In this document: positions 27,651-38,710 of the stretch, piece after piece | Numbering within the stretch: the stretch's first letter is position 1 | Layout of the letters: every line of letters begins with the position of its first letter | NCBI GenBank assembly: GCA_020073565.1 | Contig: JAIQEY010000002.1 | Coordinates: 151,468 to 215,467 of the forward strand | Length of the DNA: 64,000 bases | Source of the DNA: Terriglobia bacterium | Lineage (GTDB): Bacteria; Acidobacteriota; Terriglobia; Terriglobales; Acidobacteriaceae | Reading direction: 5' to 3' | Program-made: the position numbers and the translations under genes | Notes under the pieces: model-generated | What the model was told of the DNA's origin: nothing | What the model saw: the letters and a program-made list of their open reading frames with translations, nothing else | The model's database searches: none

Positions 27651-28563
27651 ACGAACTGAGCGGGTTCTGGATGAACTCAACGTAACGCCGGAGTTCCGCG
27701 GTCGAAGACTCGGACAGCAGGGGGAAGGGAATTGGCCGGCAGCCGGCGGGGAGCAAGGTTGCGGTAACTGAGTCGCAGACCACGGCCGCGGTCTGTTGCA
27801 GGCCGCGCTGCCAGTTCGCTTTGCGCGCATCCCGAAATATCAGGGCGTCCGGGTGGAACCCGGCGGCATGCAAGATGGTGCGCGCCACTTTCAGGAAATT
27901 CGGCCAGCCGGATGCGACTCCGATTAGCGTGCCCGACGGCGCCGGCAGCCATCCCGCAAGCGAGGTTGGGACGGAGCGAACCTGCAGCACTAGCACGTCG
28001 GCGACTTCCGGCATTGTCTGGCGGACGGCTGCGGTGCGATTCGAAAGCACGACCGGGATGGCGCCGTCCGGCGTCTTCGGGCAATCCTGCAGCCCGCAAC
28101 TCTGGACCGGAAACGTCACGGCCTGCTGGATCTCTGCTGCCAGAATGCGCCGCAGGTCCTCGTCGGGCTCGATCAACAGGAAATGATCGGGCGGCTGAAG
28201 TTCAAGCCACTGGCGCAGGCGGGATCGCACCGTACTGAGGGGAGCGCCAAGGTCGCGCGCCGAGCGGAAGAGTTTTGCGATCAGCTGATCGAGAGCGAGT
28301 GAAGATGAGTGCGACACCTCGGGTTTTTGGCTGCGGACATAGACCCCGCTGCCATGGCGAAACTCAACCCAGCGTTCCTGTTCGAGCTGGCGGTAGCCGG
28401 CGCTGACCGTGTTGGGATGAAGGCGGAAGCGCCGCGCCAGTTCTCGCGTGCTGGGCAGGCGCTGCCCCGGGGCCAGGTCGTCGCTGAGGATGCCCAGGAT
28501 GACCTGCGTTACCAGTTGTTCGCGGATAGTAACTTCGCTTCCACGGGCAAACCAGAGTTGCAT
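27649..28563 (-). CDS. GntR-family regulator with unusual C-terminal domain
   Basis: A 304-residue protein. Residues about 5-76 are a GntR winged helix of the YtrA kind: IREQLVTQVILGILSDDLAPGQRLPSTRELARRFRLHPNTVSAGYRQLEQE. The remaining 200 residues are not the FadR, UTRA or aminotransferase domains usual in this family. They look alpha/beta with several short strands (HFLLIEPDED, GTLIGVASGW, AAVVCDSVTATLLPAG) and may be a ligand-binding or receiver-like fold. TAAGAT lies exactly 8 bases before the ATG, so the message is probably leaderless. The neighbouring ACACTTTC palindromes are possible targets. Confidence 0.78.
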   Translation of the reverse strand: MQLWFARGSEVTIREQLVTQVILGILSDDLAPGQRLPSTRELARRFRLHPNTVSAGYRQLEQERWVEFRHGSGVYVRSQKPEVSHSSSLALDQLIAKLFRSARDLGAPLSTVRSRLRQWLELQPPDHFLLIEPDEDLRRILAAEIQQAVTFPVQSCGLQDCPKTPDGAIPVVLSNRTAAVRQTMPEVADVLVLQVRSVPTSLAGWLPAPSGTLIGVASGWPNFLKVARTILHAAGFHPDALIFRDARKANWQRGLQQTAAVVCDSVTATLLPAGCRPIPFPLLSESSTAELRRYVEFIQNPLSS

Positions 28564-28571
28564 GCAGCACT

Positions 28572-28577
28572 ATCTTA
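28572..28577 (-). promoter_or_regulatory. -10 box 8 bases before the GntR start
   Basis: TAAGAT on the minus strand with an 8-base gap to ATG 28563; the -35 is weak. Confidence 0.4.
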
Positions 28578-28688
28578 TGCGGACACGAGGGCAGCGACCA
28601 GGAGTTTCAACAAGAGAGATCGTCCGGGCGAGAAGCGAGGGCAGTTTCACGATTGGTGTAGAGCAGGTGACTGACCGGTCCGAAGCCA

Positions 28689-28751
28689 AGAGCCTAGAGC
28701 CTAGAGCCTAGAGCCTAGAGCCTAGAGCCTAGAGCCTAGAGCCTAGAGCCT
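28689..28751. repeat. Nine tandem copies of a 7-bp unit
   Basis: Nine perfect copies of AGAGCCT run into the stop codon of the next gene (TAG at 28750-28752 on the minus strand). A related imperfect stretch, AGAGCCTAAAGCCCAGAGCC, lies near 54118, again beside a stop codon. Confidence 0.95.
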
Positions 28752-29283
28752 AATTCTTCTTCTTGCGCTTCATGTACTCGTCGACCTCGGCAACGGTCTT
28801 TCGATGTTCGTCGGCGCTGGAGTCGACCGTGTCGATGGCATTAGTCAGGATGAATTCGTATTGTTTGGCTTCGCCCGCGTCGGTGTTGGCCGAGTCCTTG
28901 AGCGCACGCAGCTTCGATTGAAACTCAGTGTCGGCTTCAATGATCAGCTTCAGAGGCTTGCGGACGTCGTCTTTGCGGCCGACGTACATGTCGATGTTGT
29001 CGTTTAGTTCATCGTAGATGGCGAGGAAATTTTCGAGCAGGTTGTGGGTCTGTTGGGGGCGATCGATGGTCTTGGGATTGGCGCGCATTTGTTCCAAAGA
29101 TGTCATACGATCCCGGGCAAACTTCAGGTAAAGCTTTAAGCGGGTGTTGGGCTCAAGCATGGCGTCGCGCAGTTGGTCGATTTCCAGTTGGTTGAGCGGG
29201 TCACGGCGGCGTTGTGCGCCGAGAGGAAGGGTGAATAAGAGACTCAAACAAAGAGCAATCCGAAGCCGGTCACGGCGGGTCAT
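28750..29283 (-). CDS. Secreted helical protein of unknown function
   Basis: A 177-residue exported protein (signal peptide RIALCLSLLFTLPLGAQ) that is almost all helix and very charged, ending in KRKKKN. I do not recognise a family. It overlaps the gene upstream by four bases (ATGA), so translation is coupled. It closes the run uvrA, TPR protein, 29280 gene, this gene. The stop codon is made by the last unit of the 7-bp tandem repeat, so length differences at the C-terminus between strains would not be surprising. Confidence 0.7.
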   Translation of the reverse strand: MTRRDRLRIALCLSLLFTLPLGAQRRRDPLNQLEIDQLRDAMLEPNTRLKLYLKFARDRMTSLEQMRANPKTIDRPQQTHNLLENFLAIYDELNDNIDMYVGRKDDVRKPLKLIIEADTEFQSKLRALKDSANTDAGEAKQYEFILTNAIDTVDSSADEHRKTVAEVDEYMKRKKKN

Positions 29284-29717
29284 TTCTTGTCCTTGGAGAA
29301 CATTTCCTTGAGCAGCGAGGTGCGAATGTCTTCCAGGTGTTTGATGGCCTGGTCCACAGGGGGTTGGTCGTCAAAGGCAAGAGTGCGCTTGATGTCGCGC
29401 AGCTTTTCCGAGATTTTGCGCGCGGCAATTTCAACATTCTTCTGATGCTTCTTGGTTTGGGTTGCTGAGTCGCGGGCTTTCTCAACGTAAGTGACGATGT
29501 CGTCCACCGCGGCGCGGGCTTGCTCGATCTGGCCATCGTTGTAGAGTTTGTCGGCGGTGCGAAGTTGCTGATTTGCGATCTGGATGCAGAGAGGTGGACG
29601 GTCTACGGGACGGGCGCTTTCCACGCGAGCCTTCAATTCTTCGACAGTTTGATCCTTGGCCGCGCACAAGATGAGGGTAAGGGGTATGAGAAATATCGAA
29701 ATGGTTCGCGGGCGCAT
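29280..29717 (-). CDS. Secreted coiled-coil-like protein of unknown function
   Basis: A 145-residue exported protein (signal peptide TISIFLIPLTLILCAA), helical throughout, with Lys/Glu/Asp-rich repeats and the phrase VEELKARVESA and AARKISEKLRDIKRTLAF. It resembles its downstream neighbour in style though not obviously in sequence. Start ATG 29717 begins the signal peptide; the in-frame upstream part overlaps the TPR gene. It starts 5 bases after the TPR stop. Function unknown. Confidence 0.68.
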   Translation of the reverse strand: MRPRTISIFLIPLTLILCAAKDQTVEELKARVESARPVDRPPLCIQIANQQLRTADKLYNDGQIEQARAAVDDIVTYVEKARDSATQTKKHQKNVEIAARKISEKLRDIKRTLAFDDQPPVDQAIKHLEDIRTSLLKEMFSKDKK

Positions 29718-29722
29718 GGTCG

Positions 29723-31033
29723 TCAACGCTTCTTGGGCTCGATCGCGATCAAGCGATGTCGAGCTTGCCACTCCTGATCAGGATACTTTCCGTTCGCAGA
29801 GTCAAGGAAGAGATGATAGTCGACCGCAGCCTGTTTGTAGTCACCCAAATGATCATAGGCTGAGGCCCGGAGAAAAAAGCAGACCACCGGCATGTCCGTA
29901 TTTAACTGGGCGCGCCCGTTGAGAGCTCTGACCGTGAGCTCGTAGTTCTTGTTCTCGCTGGCGGCAAAGGCCAAATCCACATAAGCGTCGGTCCAGTCGC
30001 GTTTCAGCCGGACAGTGGCCAGAAGCTCCTGTTGAGCTTCCGGGAACTTTTTCTGACGCAACAACGCCTGTCCCAGGCCGCGATGCAATTCGGGGTCATT
30101 CGGGTGGGCAGTGATTAGAACGCGATACGCGGTCTCCGCCTGATCGTTTTTCCCGGTACTGGCATAGAGGTCGGCAAGGTCGCGTTGCGCTTCAGGGTCG
30201 TTGGGGGACAGTTTCAGGGCATTCTGGATTTCGGGGATGGCGTCCTCTTTCTTCCCTTGCGCGGCCAGCACGCGGCCCAGTTGGAGATGAATGCCGGCGT
30301 CGTCCGGACGCTCGGCGGCGAGGCTGCGAAGCAGAGGGTCAGCCTCTTCGATGTGTCCGGATTTCATGTACAGATTGGTGAGGCCGATGACGGCTTCGGT
30401 GGAGTGCGGATCGAGCACGAGAACCCGCTTGTACTCAGTTTCAGCCGCGGGGAAGTCCTTCTGGCGTTCGCGCAGCAGGCCTGCGGAAAGATGAGGTTCG
30501 GGATCCTTCGGTGTGAGTGTGGCCGCATGCTGGTACGCGGCGAGCGCCTCTTCAGCTTTGCTGTCTTCAAGCAAGTGGCCGAGCGCAAGCCATGCGCGGG
30601 CTTGACCTTCTTCAGCGTGGTCCGTGGGTTTGAGCGTGGTGGCGGCACGCAGGAATCGCTCGGCTTCGGGATTGTTGGAGCGCGCGAGCATCAAGCCGAG
30701 GTTCAAGTTCGACTCGAAGACATCGGGCTTGGCGGCGACCGATTGCCGGTAGGCGTGAATTGAATCTTCGGTGTGCCCCAGACGATTGAGAACGAACCCG
30801 AGATCAAACCATGCCTGGTAGTTCTTGGGATCGCGATCGAGCGCCTTATTCAGCAGAGTTTCCGCCGCCGCGAAATCATTTTTCTGGATGGCATCTTCGG
30901 CTTGAGCGATTTCCACCGGTTGCTCTTCAATGATTTCGCGATGATGGCGGATGGTGGTGTGGGTCTGAGACTGAGCGCAGGCAGAGACAGCCAGCGAGAT
31001 GAGCAGGACCGAGTTGGCCAGCGAGTATTTCAT
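29723..31033 (-). CDS. TPR-repeat lipoprotein
   Basis: A 436-residue protein with a signal ending in a lipobox-like LAVSAC, so probably lipid-anchored, followed by about ten TPR units. The typical pattern W-LG--L/A-Y--A is plain in AWFDLGFVLNRLGHTEDSIHAYRQSVAAKP and in AIPEIQNALKLSPNDPEAQ. TPR arrays are scaffolds for protein contacts. Start ATG 31033 is preferred to ATG 31045, which would lie directly on the GAAGAGG ribosome site. It follows uvrA by a few bases on the same strand. Confidence 0.85.
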   Translation of the reverse strand: MKYSLANSVLLISLAVSACAQSQTHTTIRHHREIIEEQPVEIAQAEDAIQKNDFAAAETLLNKALDRDPKNYQAWFDLGFVLNRLGHTEDSIHAYRQSVAAKPDVFESNLNLGLMLARSNNPEAERFLRAATTLKPTDHAEEGQARAWLALGHLLEDSKAEEALAAYQHAATLTPKDPEPHLSAGLLRERQKDFPAAETEYKRVLVLDPHSTEAVIGLTNLYMKSGHIEEADPLLRSLAAERPDDAGIHLQLGRVLAAQGKKEDAIPEIQNALKLSPNDPEAQRDLADLYASTGKNDQAETAYRVLITAHPNDPELHRGLGQALLRQKKFPEAQQELLATVRLKRDWTDAYVDLAFAASENKNYELTVRALNGRAQLNTDMPVVCFFLRASAYDHLGDYKQAAVDYHLFLDSANGKYPDQEWQARHRLIAIEPKKR

Positions 31034-31052
31034 CGCGCGCAGCATCCTCTTC

Positions 31053-33989
<2,937 letters not shown>

Positions 33990-34138
33990 CTTCCCCTGGC
34001 GGCTACAGATGGATCAAAACTTAGTACCGAATCTTTCTATTATAAAGCGTCGCAGAGGGTAGGGCGGACACTCTTGTCCGGCCCTCGCTTGTGCCTGAAA
34101 ATTCCGCGTCCCCGGCGCTCTCGGGTTGAGTAGGGGGC

Positions 34139-34192
34139 CTTCGACTCCGCAGGAACTTCACTTCGCGAAGTCCCTGCTGCGCTCAGGATGAC
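34139..34192. repeat. CTCAGGATGACA-type dispersed repeat
   Basis: CCTTCGACTCCGCAGGAACT, TTCGCGAAG and GCTGCGCTCAGGATGACAG: the same family as 12449-12511. The surrounding 230 bases up to uvrA contain no gene. Confidence 0.6.
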
Positions 34193-34219
34193 AGGGTACG
34201 GATTGCGATCTCGAGTGAC

Positions 34220-34981
34220 TCACTGCGCGGCAAACGTGAACAACACGAGGATGTAAATCCAGAGGCCGGTCATGAAATGCCAATACCAGGCTGTGATGTC
34301 AACCACGATGCGGCGGGATTCGACAGGGCGGTGAAGCAGTGTCGCAACATCGGCGAACATCAGCGCGAGCGCGCCGCCCGCGAGATGAATGGCGTGCATT
34401 CCACTCAGGAAATAAACAAACGAACTGCTCGGACCCGTGTTGAGGTGGAAACCTCGAGATGCGAGTACGCTCCAGATCCAGAGTTGTCCAGATAGAAACA
34501 CAAGGCCAAGCACGGTGGTCAGGCCGAGCCAGGGCAAGTGGCGCTCATCGCCCAGGGAGACACCTGGGATTGACTTGACGGGCGCCAGCGCGGACTGGCG
34601 CGTGATGTCGCGCCTGGCGAATTCGATGGTGATGCTGCTCAGGACGAGGACCGCGGTATTGGCCAGCAACCATGACCACGGCAATTGCACGGGCAGCCAG
34701 GTTCGGACGTAGACGTTGCTGGTGAAGTCGAAGGTAAGAAAGCCGCGGCGAACCAGATAAGCCGCCGTGAACGAAACAAACAGCATCAGGATCGGCGTCA
34801 TGGCGACCGCCAGTCCCAGGCGAGCTCGACGCAGGCGCTCGCCGTAGTTCGGCATAAAGTCGGGCTTGCGGTCGCCACCGTCGCGACCGCTGCGGCCGTC
34901 GTCTCCACCGCCGGTGTGGGGCGGCAGCGACGAGCCGTTGTACCCGGTTGGGCGGGCCGAAATGGGGGTCATTCGAGCCAT
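34220..34981 (-). CDS. Heme-copper oxidase subunit III-like protein
   Basis: A 253-residue membrane protein with five helices after a 45-residue polar Gly/Asp-rich leader. The family is indicated by FVSFTAAYLVRRG in helix 1, GQLWIWSVLASRG, SSSFVYFLSGMHAIHLAGGALALMF and the closing WYWHFMTGLWIYILVLFTF. These match cytochrome c/quinol oxidase subunit III, an accessory subunit that stabilises subunit I. Subunits I and II are not adjacent, so this is either a detached paralogue or part of a split set. Confidence 0.87.
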   Translation of the reverse strand: MARMTPISARPTGYNGSSLPPHTGGGDDGRSGRDGGDRKPDFMPNYGERLRRARLGLAVAMTPILMLFVSFTAAYLVRRGFLTFDFTSNVYVRTWLPVQLPWSWLLANTAVLVLSSITIEFARRDITRQSALAPVKSIPGVSLGDERHLPWLGLTTVLGLVFLSGQLWIWSVLASRGFHLNTGPSSSFVYFLSGMHAIHLAGGALALMFADVATLLHRPVESRRIVVDITAWYWHFMTGLWIYILVLFTFAAQ

Positions 34982-35087
34982 GGGGCCGGAACATCACGTT
35001 TCAAACGCGTGGTCAAATAAACACTGCCGGTTTCGAGGACGACGAGCGGCCGGAGGCTTTCCGTCTGTCGGTCCCTTGAACGGGCGC

Positions 35088-35093
35088 TAGAAT
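35088..35093 (+). promoter_or_regulatory. -10 box 8 bases before the methyltransferase start
   Basis: TAGAAT, then 8 bases to ATG 35102; the -35 is weak and no Shine-Dalgarno site is seen. Confidence 0.45.
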
Positions 35094-35101
35094 TACAGCG
35101 C

Positions 35102-35686
35102 ATGCCTTCTGCCTCTCCTGAGCGCGAGCGCTGGAACCAGAAATATCGGGAAACCCCTGGTGCTTGGCTGGAACCGGATCCGTTTTTGGCCTGGGCGTTT
35201 TCTGAATTTATCCAGCCGCTTTTCCCGGGAGCGGGAAGCGCGCTCGACCTTGCGGGTGGCGCCGGGCGGCACTCGATCTGGCTGGCGAAACAGAGCTGGG
35301 AGATCACACTCATCGATGTCTCGGAAACCGGTGTCGAACTGGCACGGCAGAACGCCGGCCCGCTCGCTCCCCACATTCACTGTGTCATAGATGATCTCAC
35401 TCAATTTCGAGCTTCGCAAACGCAGTTCGACGTCGTGATGGGATTCTTTTATCTGGAGCGAAGTATTTTTCCAGAGATTGTGAAAGCGCTGTGCCCGGGC
35501 GGCCTGCTGCTCTACAAGACCTACACCACCGATCAGTTGAAGTTGCCGGGCGGACCGAAGGATGCTTCGCACTTGCTTGCACCGGGGGAACTCTTGCGGT
35601 TAGTCACTGGGATGCGCGTACTGCACTATCGCGAGACGGTTGCGGAGAGGGCGACGGCAGAAATTGCTGCAAGGAAGGAAGAATGA
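35102..35686 (+). CDS. Class I SAM-dependent methyltransferase
   Basis: A 194-residue methyltransferase of the TehB-like size class. The SAM site is ALDLAGGAGRHSIWLA (motif I) with TLIDVSETGVELA (motif II acidic residue) and FDVVMGFFYLERSIFPEIVKALCPGGLLLYKTY covering motifs IV-VI. The substrate is unknown; relatives act on small molecules such as tellurite or thiols. The 8-base gap to a TAGAAT box suggests a leaderless message. Confidence 0.87.
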   Translation: MPSASPERERWNQKYRETPGAWLEPDPFLAWAFSEFIQPLFPGAGSALDLAGGAGRHSIWLAKQSWEITLIDVSETGVELARQNAGPLAPHIHCVIDDLTQFRASQTQFDVVMGFFYLERSIFPEIVKALCPGGLLLYKTYTTDQLKLPGGPKDASHLLAPGELLRLVTGMRVLHYRETVAERATAEIAARKEE

Positions 35687-35733
35687 CGCCACGGTCCCAA
35701 GCGTTGGAGGCGTCAGTTCTGATTGAGCAACGA

Positions 35734-35819
35734 TGGTGCCGGGAACAGGACTTGAACCTGCACGCCTTTTGGGCACTGGCTCCTAAGACCAGCGCGTCTG
35801 CCAATTCCGCCATCCCGGC
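35734..35819 (-). tRNA. tRNA-Leu (anticodon UAG)
   Basis: The minus strand folds as a class II tRNA of 86 bases with encoded CCA: acceptor GCCGGGA with TCCCGGC, D-arm with GGCGGAATTGGCAGACGC, anticodon stem CTGGT/GCCAG around CTTAGGA (anticodon TAG), a long variable arm, and T-loop GGTTCAAGTCC. It reads CUA and probably other CUN codons. Confidence 0.97.
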
Positions 35820-35886
35820 CTGGATCTAGTATAACTTCTCGTACCTCAGCAGACCGAATTCGATGCTTGAGGAGTGATGGCCGGGC

Positions 35887-35972
35887 TCCTTCGTGTACCT
35901 TCGTGTACCTTCGTGTCCTTAGTGGTTGGGAAAAAAGCGTCCACCACCAAGGCCACGCAGTATCACGAAGGA
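35887..35972. repeat. Imperfect inverted repeat of the CCTTCGTGTACC family
   Basis: Three tandem CCTTCGTGT units (two followed by ACC) and TAGTGGT face ACCACCAAGG, CCACG and CACGAAGG around a short A-rich loop. It is a decayed relative of the perfect repeat at 61158-61231. Confidence 0.75.
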
Positions 35973-35977
35973 AACTC

Positions 35978-36463
35978 TTACTGTAGCGGTGTCGCGCTGC
36001 CGTCGCAGGTTGTCAGCGAGGCTGTACCGGCACGGATTACGCCGTCCGCGAACGTGCAGAAGTAGCGCACGCCCGTTTGGTTCGGCGTCAGAGGATCGGC
36101 TCGAAACTGATACGCAGAAACCGGAAGAGTGCTGCCCGTGCCGGAAATCACAAACGAATACCCGCTCTTGACGCCAGATGCCAGCTGCGTGTCAATCAGG
36201 CAAGCGCCCGCGGATGTTGGCGGGGCGCAATTCGTGCCGGAAAGAGCGGCCAGAGTGGCGGCAAAGCCCGCATTCGGGTAGGTGGAGTTGTAAGAAATCT
36301 GCGCGGTGTTCAACGTTTTTAGCGATTGAACTGCGGACGCCTCGTTGGCTGAGATGCGGGCGCGGAGCAAGTTGGGGATTGCAATTGCGGCGATGATCAG
36401 AATGATCGCTACCACGATCAACAGTTCGATAAGCGAGAAACCTTTTTGTTTGTGCGTTTTCAC
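35978..36463 (-). CDS. pilA: Type IV major-pilin-like prepilin
   Basis: A 161-residue prepilin. The short basic leader ends in KQKG, cut before FSLIELLIVVAIILIIAAIA, with the conserved Glu at position +5 of the mature helix. The helix IPNLLRARISANEASAVQSLKTLNTAQISY is typical of acidobacterial and deltaproteobacterial PilA proteins. Four cysteines in the globular part (CAPP, ACLI, YFCTF, TTCDG) could form two disulfides. It would form pili or a related filament after processing by PilD. No pilus assembly genes are adjacent. Confidence 0.9.
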   Translation of the reverse strand: MKTHKQKGFSLIELLIVVAIILIIAAIAIPNLLRARISANEASAVQSLKTLNTAQISYNSTYPNAGFAATLAALSGTNCAPPTSAGACLIDTQLASGVKSGYSFVISGTGSTLPVSAYQFRADPLTPNQTGVRYFCTFADGVIRAGTASLTTCDGSATPLQ

Positions 36464-36620
36464 GTCTTCCCCCGGGTCGGCTGGTGTGGCGCTTACTGCA
36501 ATTCTGATGTCAGTTTACCCCAGAAACGCGCGGCACAGCAGCGGTTTTACAAGTAGAACGCATAGAAACGCAGGAGTTGCGTGAAATGTGCAAGGGCTTG
36601 CATATTTCCGGGTCTCGCGG

Positions 36621-37157
36621 TCAGATCTTCTCGAGTTTTTCGTAGACGACCATGCCGCCGTCGCCCCGCAGATCGCCGGGATGATACTGCGGAATCGGGA
36701 ACTCGGCTTGCTTGAACACGACCGGTGCTGTCTTTTTGTCGACCAGTCCGAGCGCGACCGCTACGCCATAAATGATGGCCTCCGGGCGCGGGGGACAGCC
36801 CGGTATGTAGTAACTCACCGGCAGGATCTTTTCGATGGGACCAAGCACGGAGTAACTGTCGAACCAGATGCCGCCGCCGCAGGCACAGGAGCCGATGGCG
36901 AAAACGAGTTTCGGGGCCGGCATGGCTTCGTAGGCGCGCTTCAGGGCCTGCGCGGTGGAGCGCATGGCCGGGCCCTGGCAGAGCATGACGTCCGCGTGCC
37001 GCGGCGAGCCGACCAGTTTGATACCGAAGCGCTCGACATCGTAGTAGGGCGTGAGGACGTTGAGCACCTCGATATCGCAGCCGTTGCAGCCTCCGCTATT
37101 TGCGTGATAGACCCACAGCGACCGGCCAAACATTTTTTGGCAGAGATTCTTCAGCAT
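36621..37157 (-). CDS. Group 4 [NiFe]-hydrogenase small subunit (HycG/NuoB-like)
   Basis: A 178-residue NuoB-family protein. Ligands for the proximal 4Fe-4S cluster are visible: SGGCNGCDIE, GSCACGGG and PGCPPRP. It passes electrons between the Fe-S relay subunit and the NiFe site of the large subunit on the inner face of the membrane. It is the last gene of a nine-gene operon and overlaps or abuts the ferredoxin-like gene upstream. I chose ATG 37157; a TTG at 37163 would overlap that gene's stop. Length is slightly short compared with HycG (about 255), closer to NuoB and EchC. Confidence 0.93.
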   Translation of the reverse strand: MLKNLCQKMFGRSLWVYHANSGGCNGCDIEVLNVLTPYYDVERFGIKLVGSPRHADVMLCQGPAMRSTAQALKRAYEAMPAPKLVFAIGSCACGGGIWFDSYSVLGPIEKILPVSYYIPGCPPRPEAIIYGVAVALGLVDKKTAPVVFKQAEFPIPQYHPGDLRGDGGMVVYEKLEKI

Positions 37158-37159
37158 AA

Positions 37160-37684
37160 TCAATCCAACTCGATCTCGATGTCAGCGACGGCCGGCTCGC
37201 CTTCGAGAAATGCGTGCGCGCGATAGATCCAGCGTTCGCTCTCGAGATCATCGGAGCGATAGCCTTTCATCTTCAGTTCGTCGAGCGCGGCCGCGCCCTT
37301 GAAGCAGCGTCCGCAGCGCTGGCAGGTGCTCATGAACAGTTCCAGTTTCTGTCCGAGATCAGCGATCTGGTTGGTTGCGTTCTCAAATTCCAGGCTCATG
37401 GTGATGGCCTTCTCGGGACAAACGTCGGCGCAGCGGCCGCAATAGGTGCAGCGGCGGCCGAGGTATTGCAGCACGCGGACTTCCTGGCAGACGTCGTAGA
37501 CGAGTATTTCGCGGGCCGGGCAGTTGTTCGCGCAACCGGCGCAGCCGATGCACTTGGTGGCATCGAAAATCGGGCGTCCGCGGAATTTGTCCGGCAGCGG
37601 CTGCGCCTGCACTGGATAGGGCAGTGTGACGCGGCCGGCCTTCAGGCAGATCAGCGTCTCTTCGAGTTTGCTCAACAGCGACAT
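37160..37684 (-). CDS. Hydrogenase Fe-S relay subunit (HycF/NuoI-like)
   Basis: A 174-residue protein with two 4Fe-4S motifs in ferredoxin layout: CIGCAGCANNCP (about residues 42-53) and CTYCGRCADVCP (79-90). An extra CQRCGRC lies near residue 120. It carries electrons between the soluble input module and the small subunit. The extra pair could hold a third centre or zinc and is not usual in NuoI. A 92-base gap with a composite hairpin element separates it from the membrane-subunit gene upstream; otherwise the operon is tight. Confidence 0.9.
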   Translation of the reverse strand: MSLLSKLEETLICLKAGRVTLPYPVQAQPLPDKFRGRPIFDATKCIGCAGCANNCPAREILVYDVCQEVRVLQYLGRRCTYCGRCADVCPEKAITMSLEFENATNQIADLGQKLELFMSTCQRCGRCFKGAAALDELKMKGYRSDDLESERWIYRAHAFLEGEPAVADIEIELD

Positions 37685-37700
37685 GCGCCTGTCTTTTCTA

Positions 37701-37773
37701 GTAGCGCCGGCATCTTGCCGACTGTGCCGAGGGCATCTTACCCTCGGACCTGCGGGCGAGACGCCCGCGCTAC
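37701..37773. repeat. Composite hairpin element inside the hydrogenase operon
   Basis: Three perfect hairpins in a row: CGGCATCTTGCCG (37708-37720), CCGAGGG-N7-CCCTCGG (37727-37747) and GCGGGCG-AGA-CGCCCGC (37752-37768), the whole framed by GTAGCGC and GCGCTAC. It is of the same style as other repeats in the window. Confidence 0.85.
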
Positions 37774-37776
37774 GGT

Positions 37777-38703
37777 TCAGTGTCCATAACTTGCCAAAAC
37801 CAGCGCTACCAGCGCGACCGCGAACAGGCTCGCAAAAAAGCGGAGCGCTTGATCAATGCGGTAGCGGGCGTGCGTCGCCGCTACCAGCGTGACTAACAGC
37901 ACCAGCACCAGAACCTTCGCCCAGAAGAGCAGCCAGCCGAACGGGAAGACCAAAGCCGATCCCCAGGGCGCGAATAGCGATACGAAGAGCGCGCTGTAGA
38001 TGACCAACTTGGCCATCTGCGCGTACTTGAACAGGGCCAGCTTGGGGCCGGAGTATTCCATGAGCGGGCCTTCCATGAGTTCGGTTTCCGCTTCTGCAAT
38101 GTCGAAGGGCACGCGCTGCACGAAGGCTTGAAACGACAGCAGAATCACGCTCACCATGATTACCCCCGACCAGGGAACGCCGCCCGTGGTGTAAACCGAG
38201 CCGTGCAACACGGTGTCGAGCCGGAACGATCCGGTGTGTACCGCGCCGACGATGAGGGCAATGGCGAACAGGGGCTCGAGCGCGATCATGCTCATCATCT
38301 CGCGGCTGATCCCGACCAGCGAGTAGGTGGAACCGGCGGCTAGGCCTGCCAACAGCGTGCACACACCGCAGAGGGTCAGCAGGTAGATCAGCAGGATCAC
38401 GTCTCCCGCGTGATTCATCGGGGTTGCAAAGCCCATAGGTACGAGGCAGGCCACCGTCAGCACCGCGGCCAATGCGAGATAGGCGGCGAAGCGCTGCATG
38501 GCGGGTGATTGGCCGGATTCAATGTCTTCTTTGCCCAGCAGTTTCAGCAGGTCGAAGTAGGGCTGCGCCAGCGGCGGACCTTGACGGGATTGCACGCGCG
38601 CCGTGACCTTGCGCAGCACTCCCTGGCAGAGCGGGGCGACGAGCAGCACGATGCCGATATTCAGCACGCCCGCGACGATCATCCAAATCAGGCTGCGGTC
38701 CAT
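37777..38703 (-). CDS. Hydrogenase membrane subunit (HycD/NuoH-like)
   Basis: A 308-residue protein with eight predicted helices. The NuoH/HycD signatures are KVTARVQSRQGPPLAQPYFDLLKLLGKEDI in the first cytoplasmic loop and PFDIAEAETELMEGPLMEYSG in the third, which includes the conserved acidic residues thought to couple redox to ion movement. It anchors the peripheral hydrogenase arm to the antiporter-like subunit. It lies 7 bases after the large-subunit gene. Confidence 0.93.
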   Translation of the reverse strand: MDRSLIWMIVAGVLNIGIVLLVAPLCQGVLRKVTARVQSRQGPPLAQPYFDLLKLLGKEDIESGQSPAMQRFAAYLALAAVLTVACLVPMGFATPMNHAGDVILLIYLLTLCGVCTLLAGLAAGSTYSLVGISREMMSMIALEPLFAIALIVGAVHTGSFRLDTVLHGSVYTTGGVPWSGVIMVSVILLSFQAFVQRVPFDIAEAETELMEGPLMEYSGPKLALFKYAQMAKLVIYSALFVSLFAPWGSALVFPFGWLLFWAKVLVLVLLVTLVAATHARYRIDQALRFFASLFAVALVALVLASYGH

Positions 38704-38710
38704 ATCGTCC

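Noticed and set aside
35887..35972. CRISPR array
   Set aside because: Repeats are short, adjacent without spacers and arranged as an inverted repeat; no cas genes in the window.
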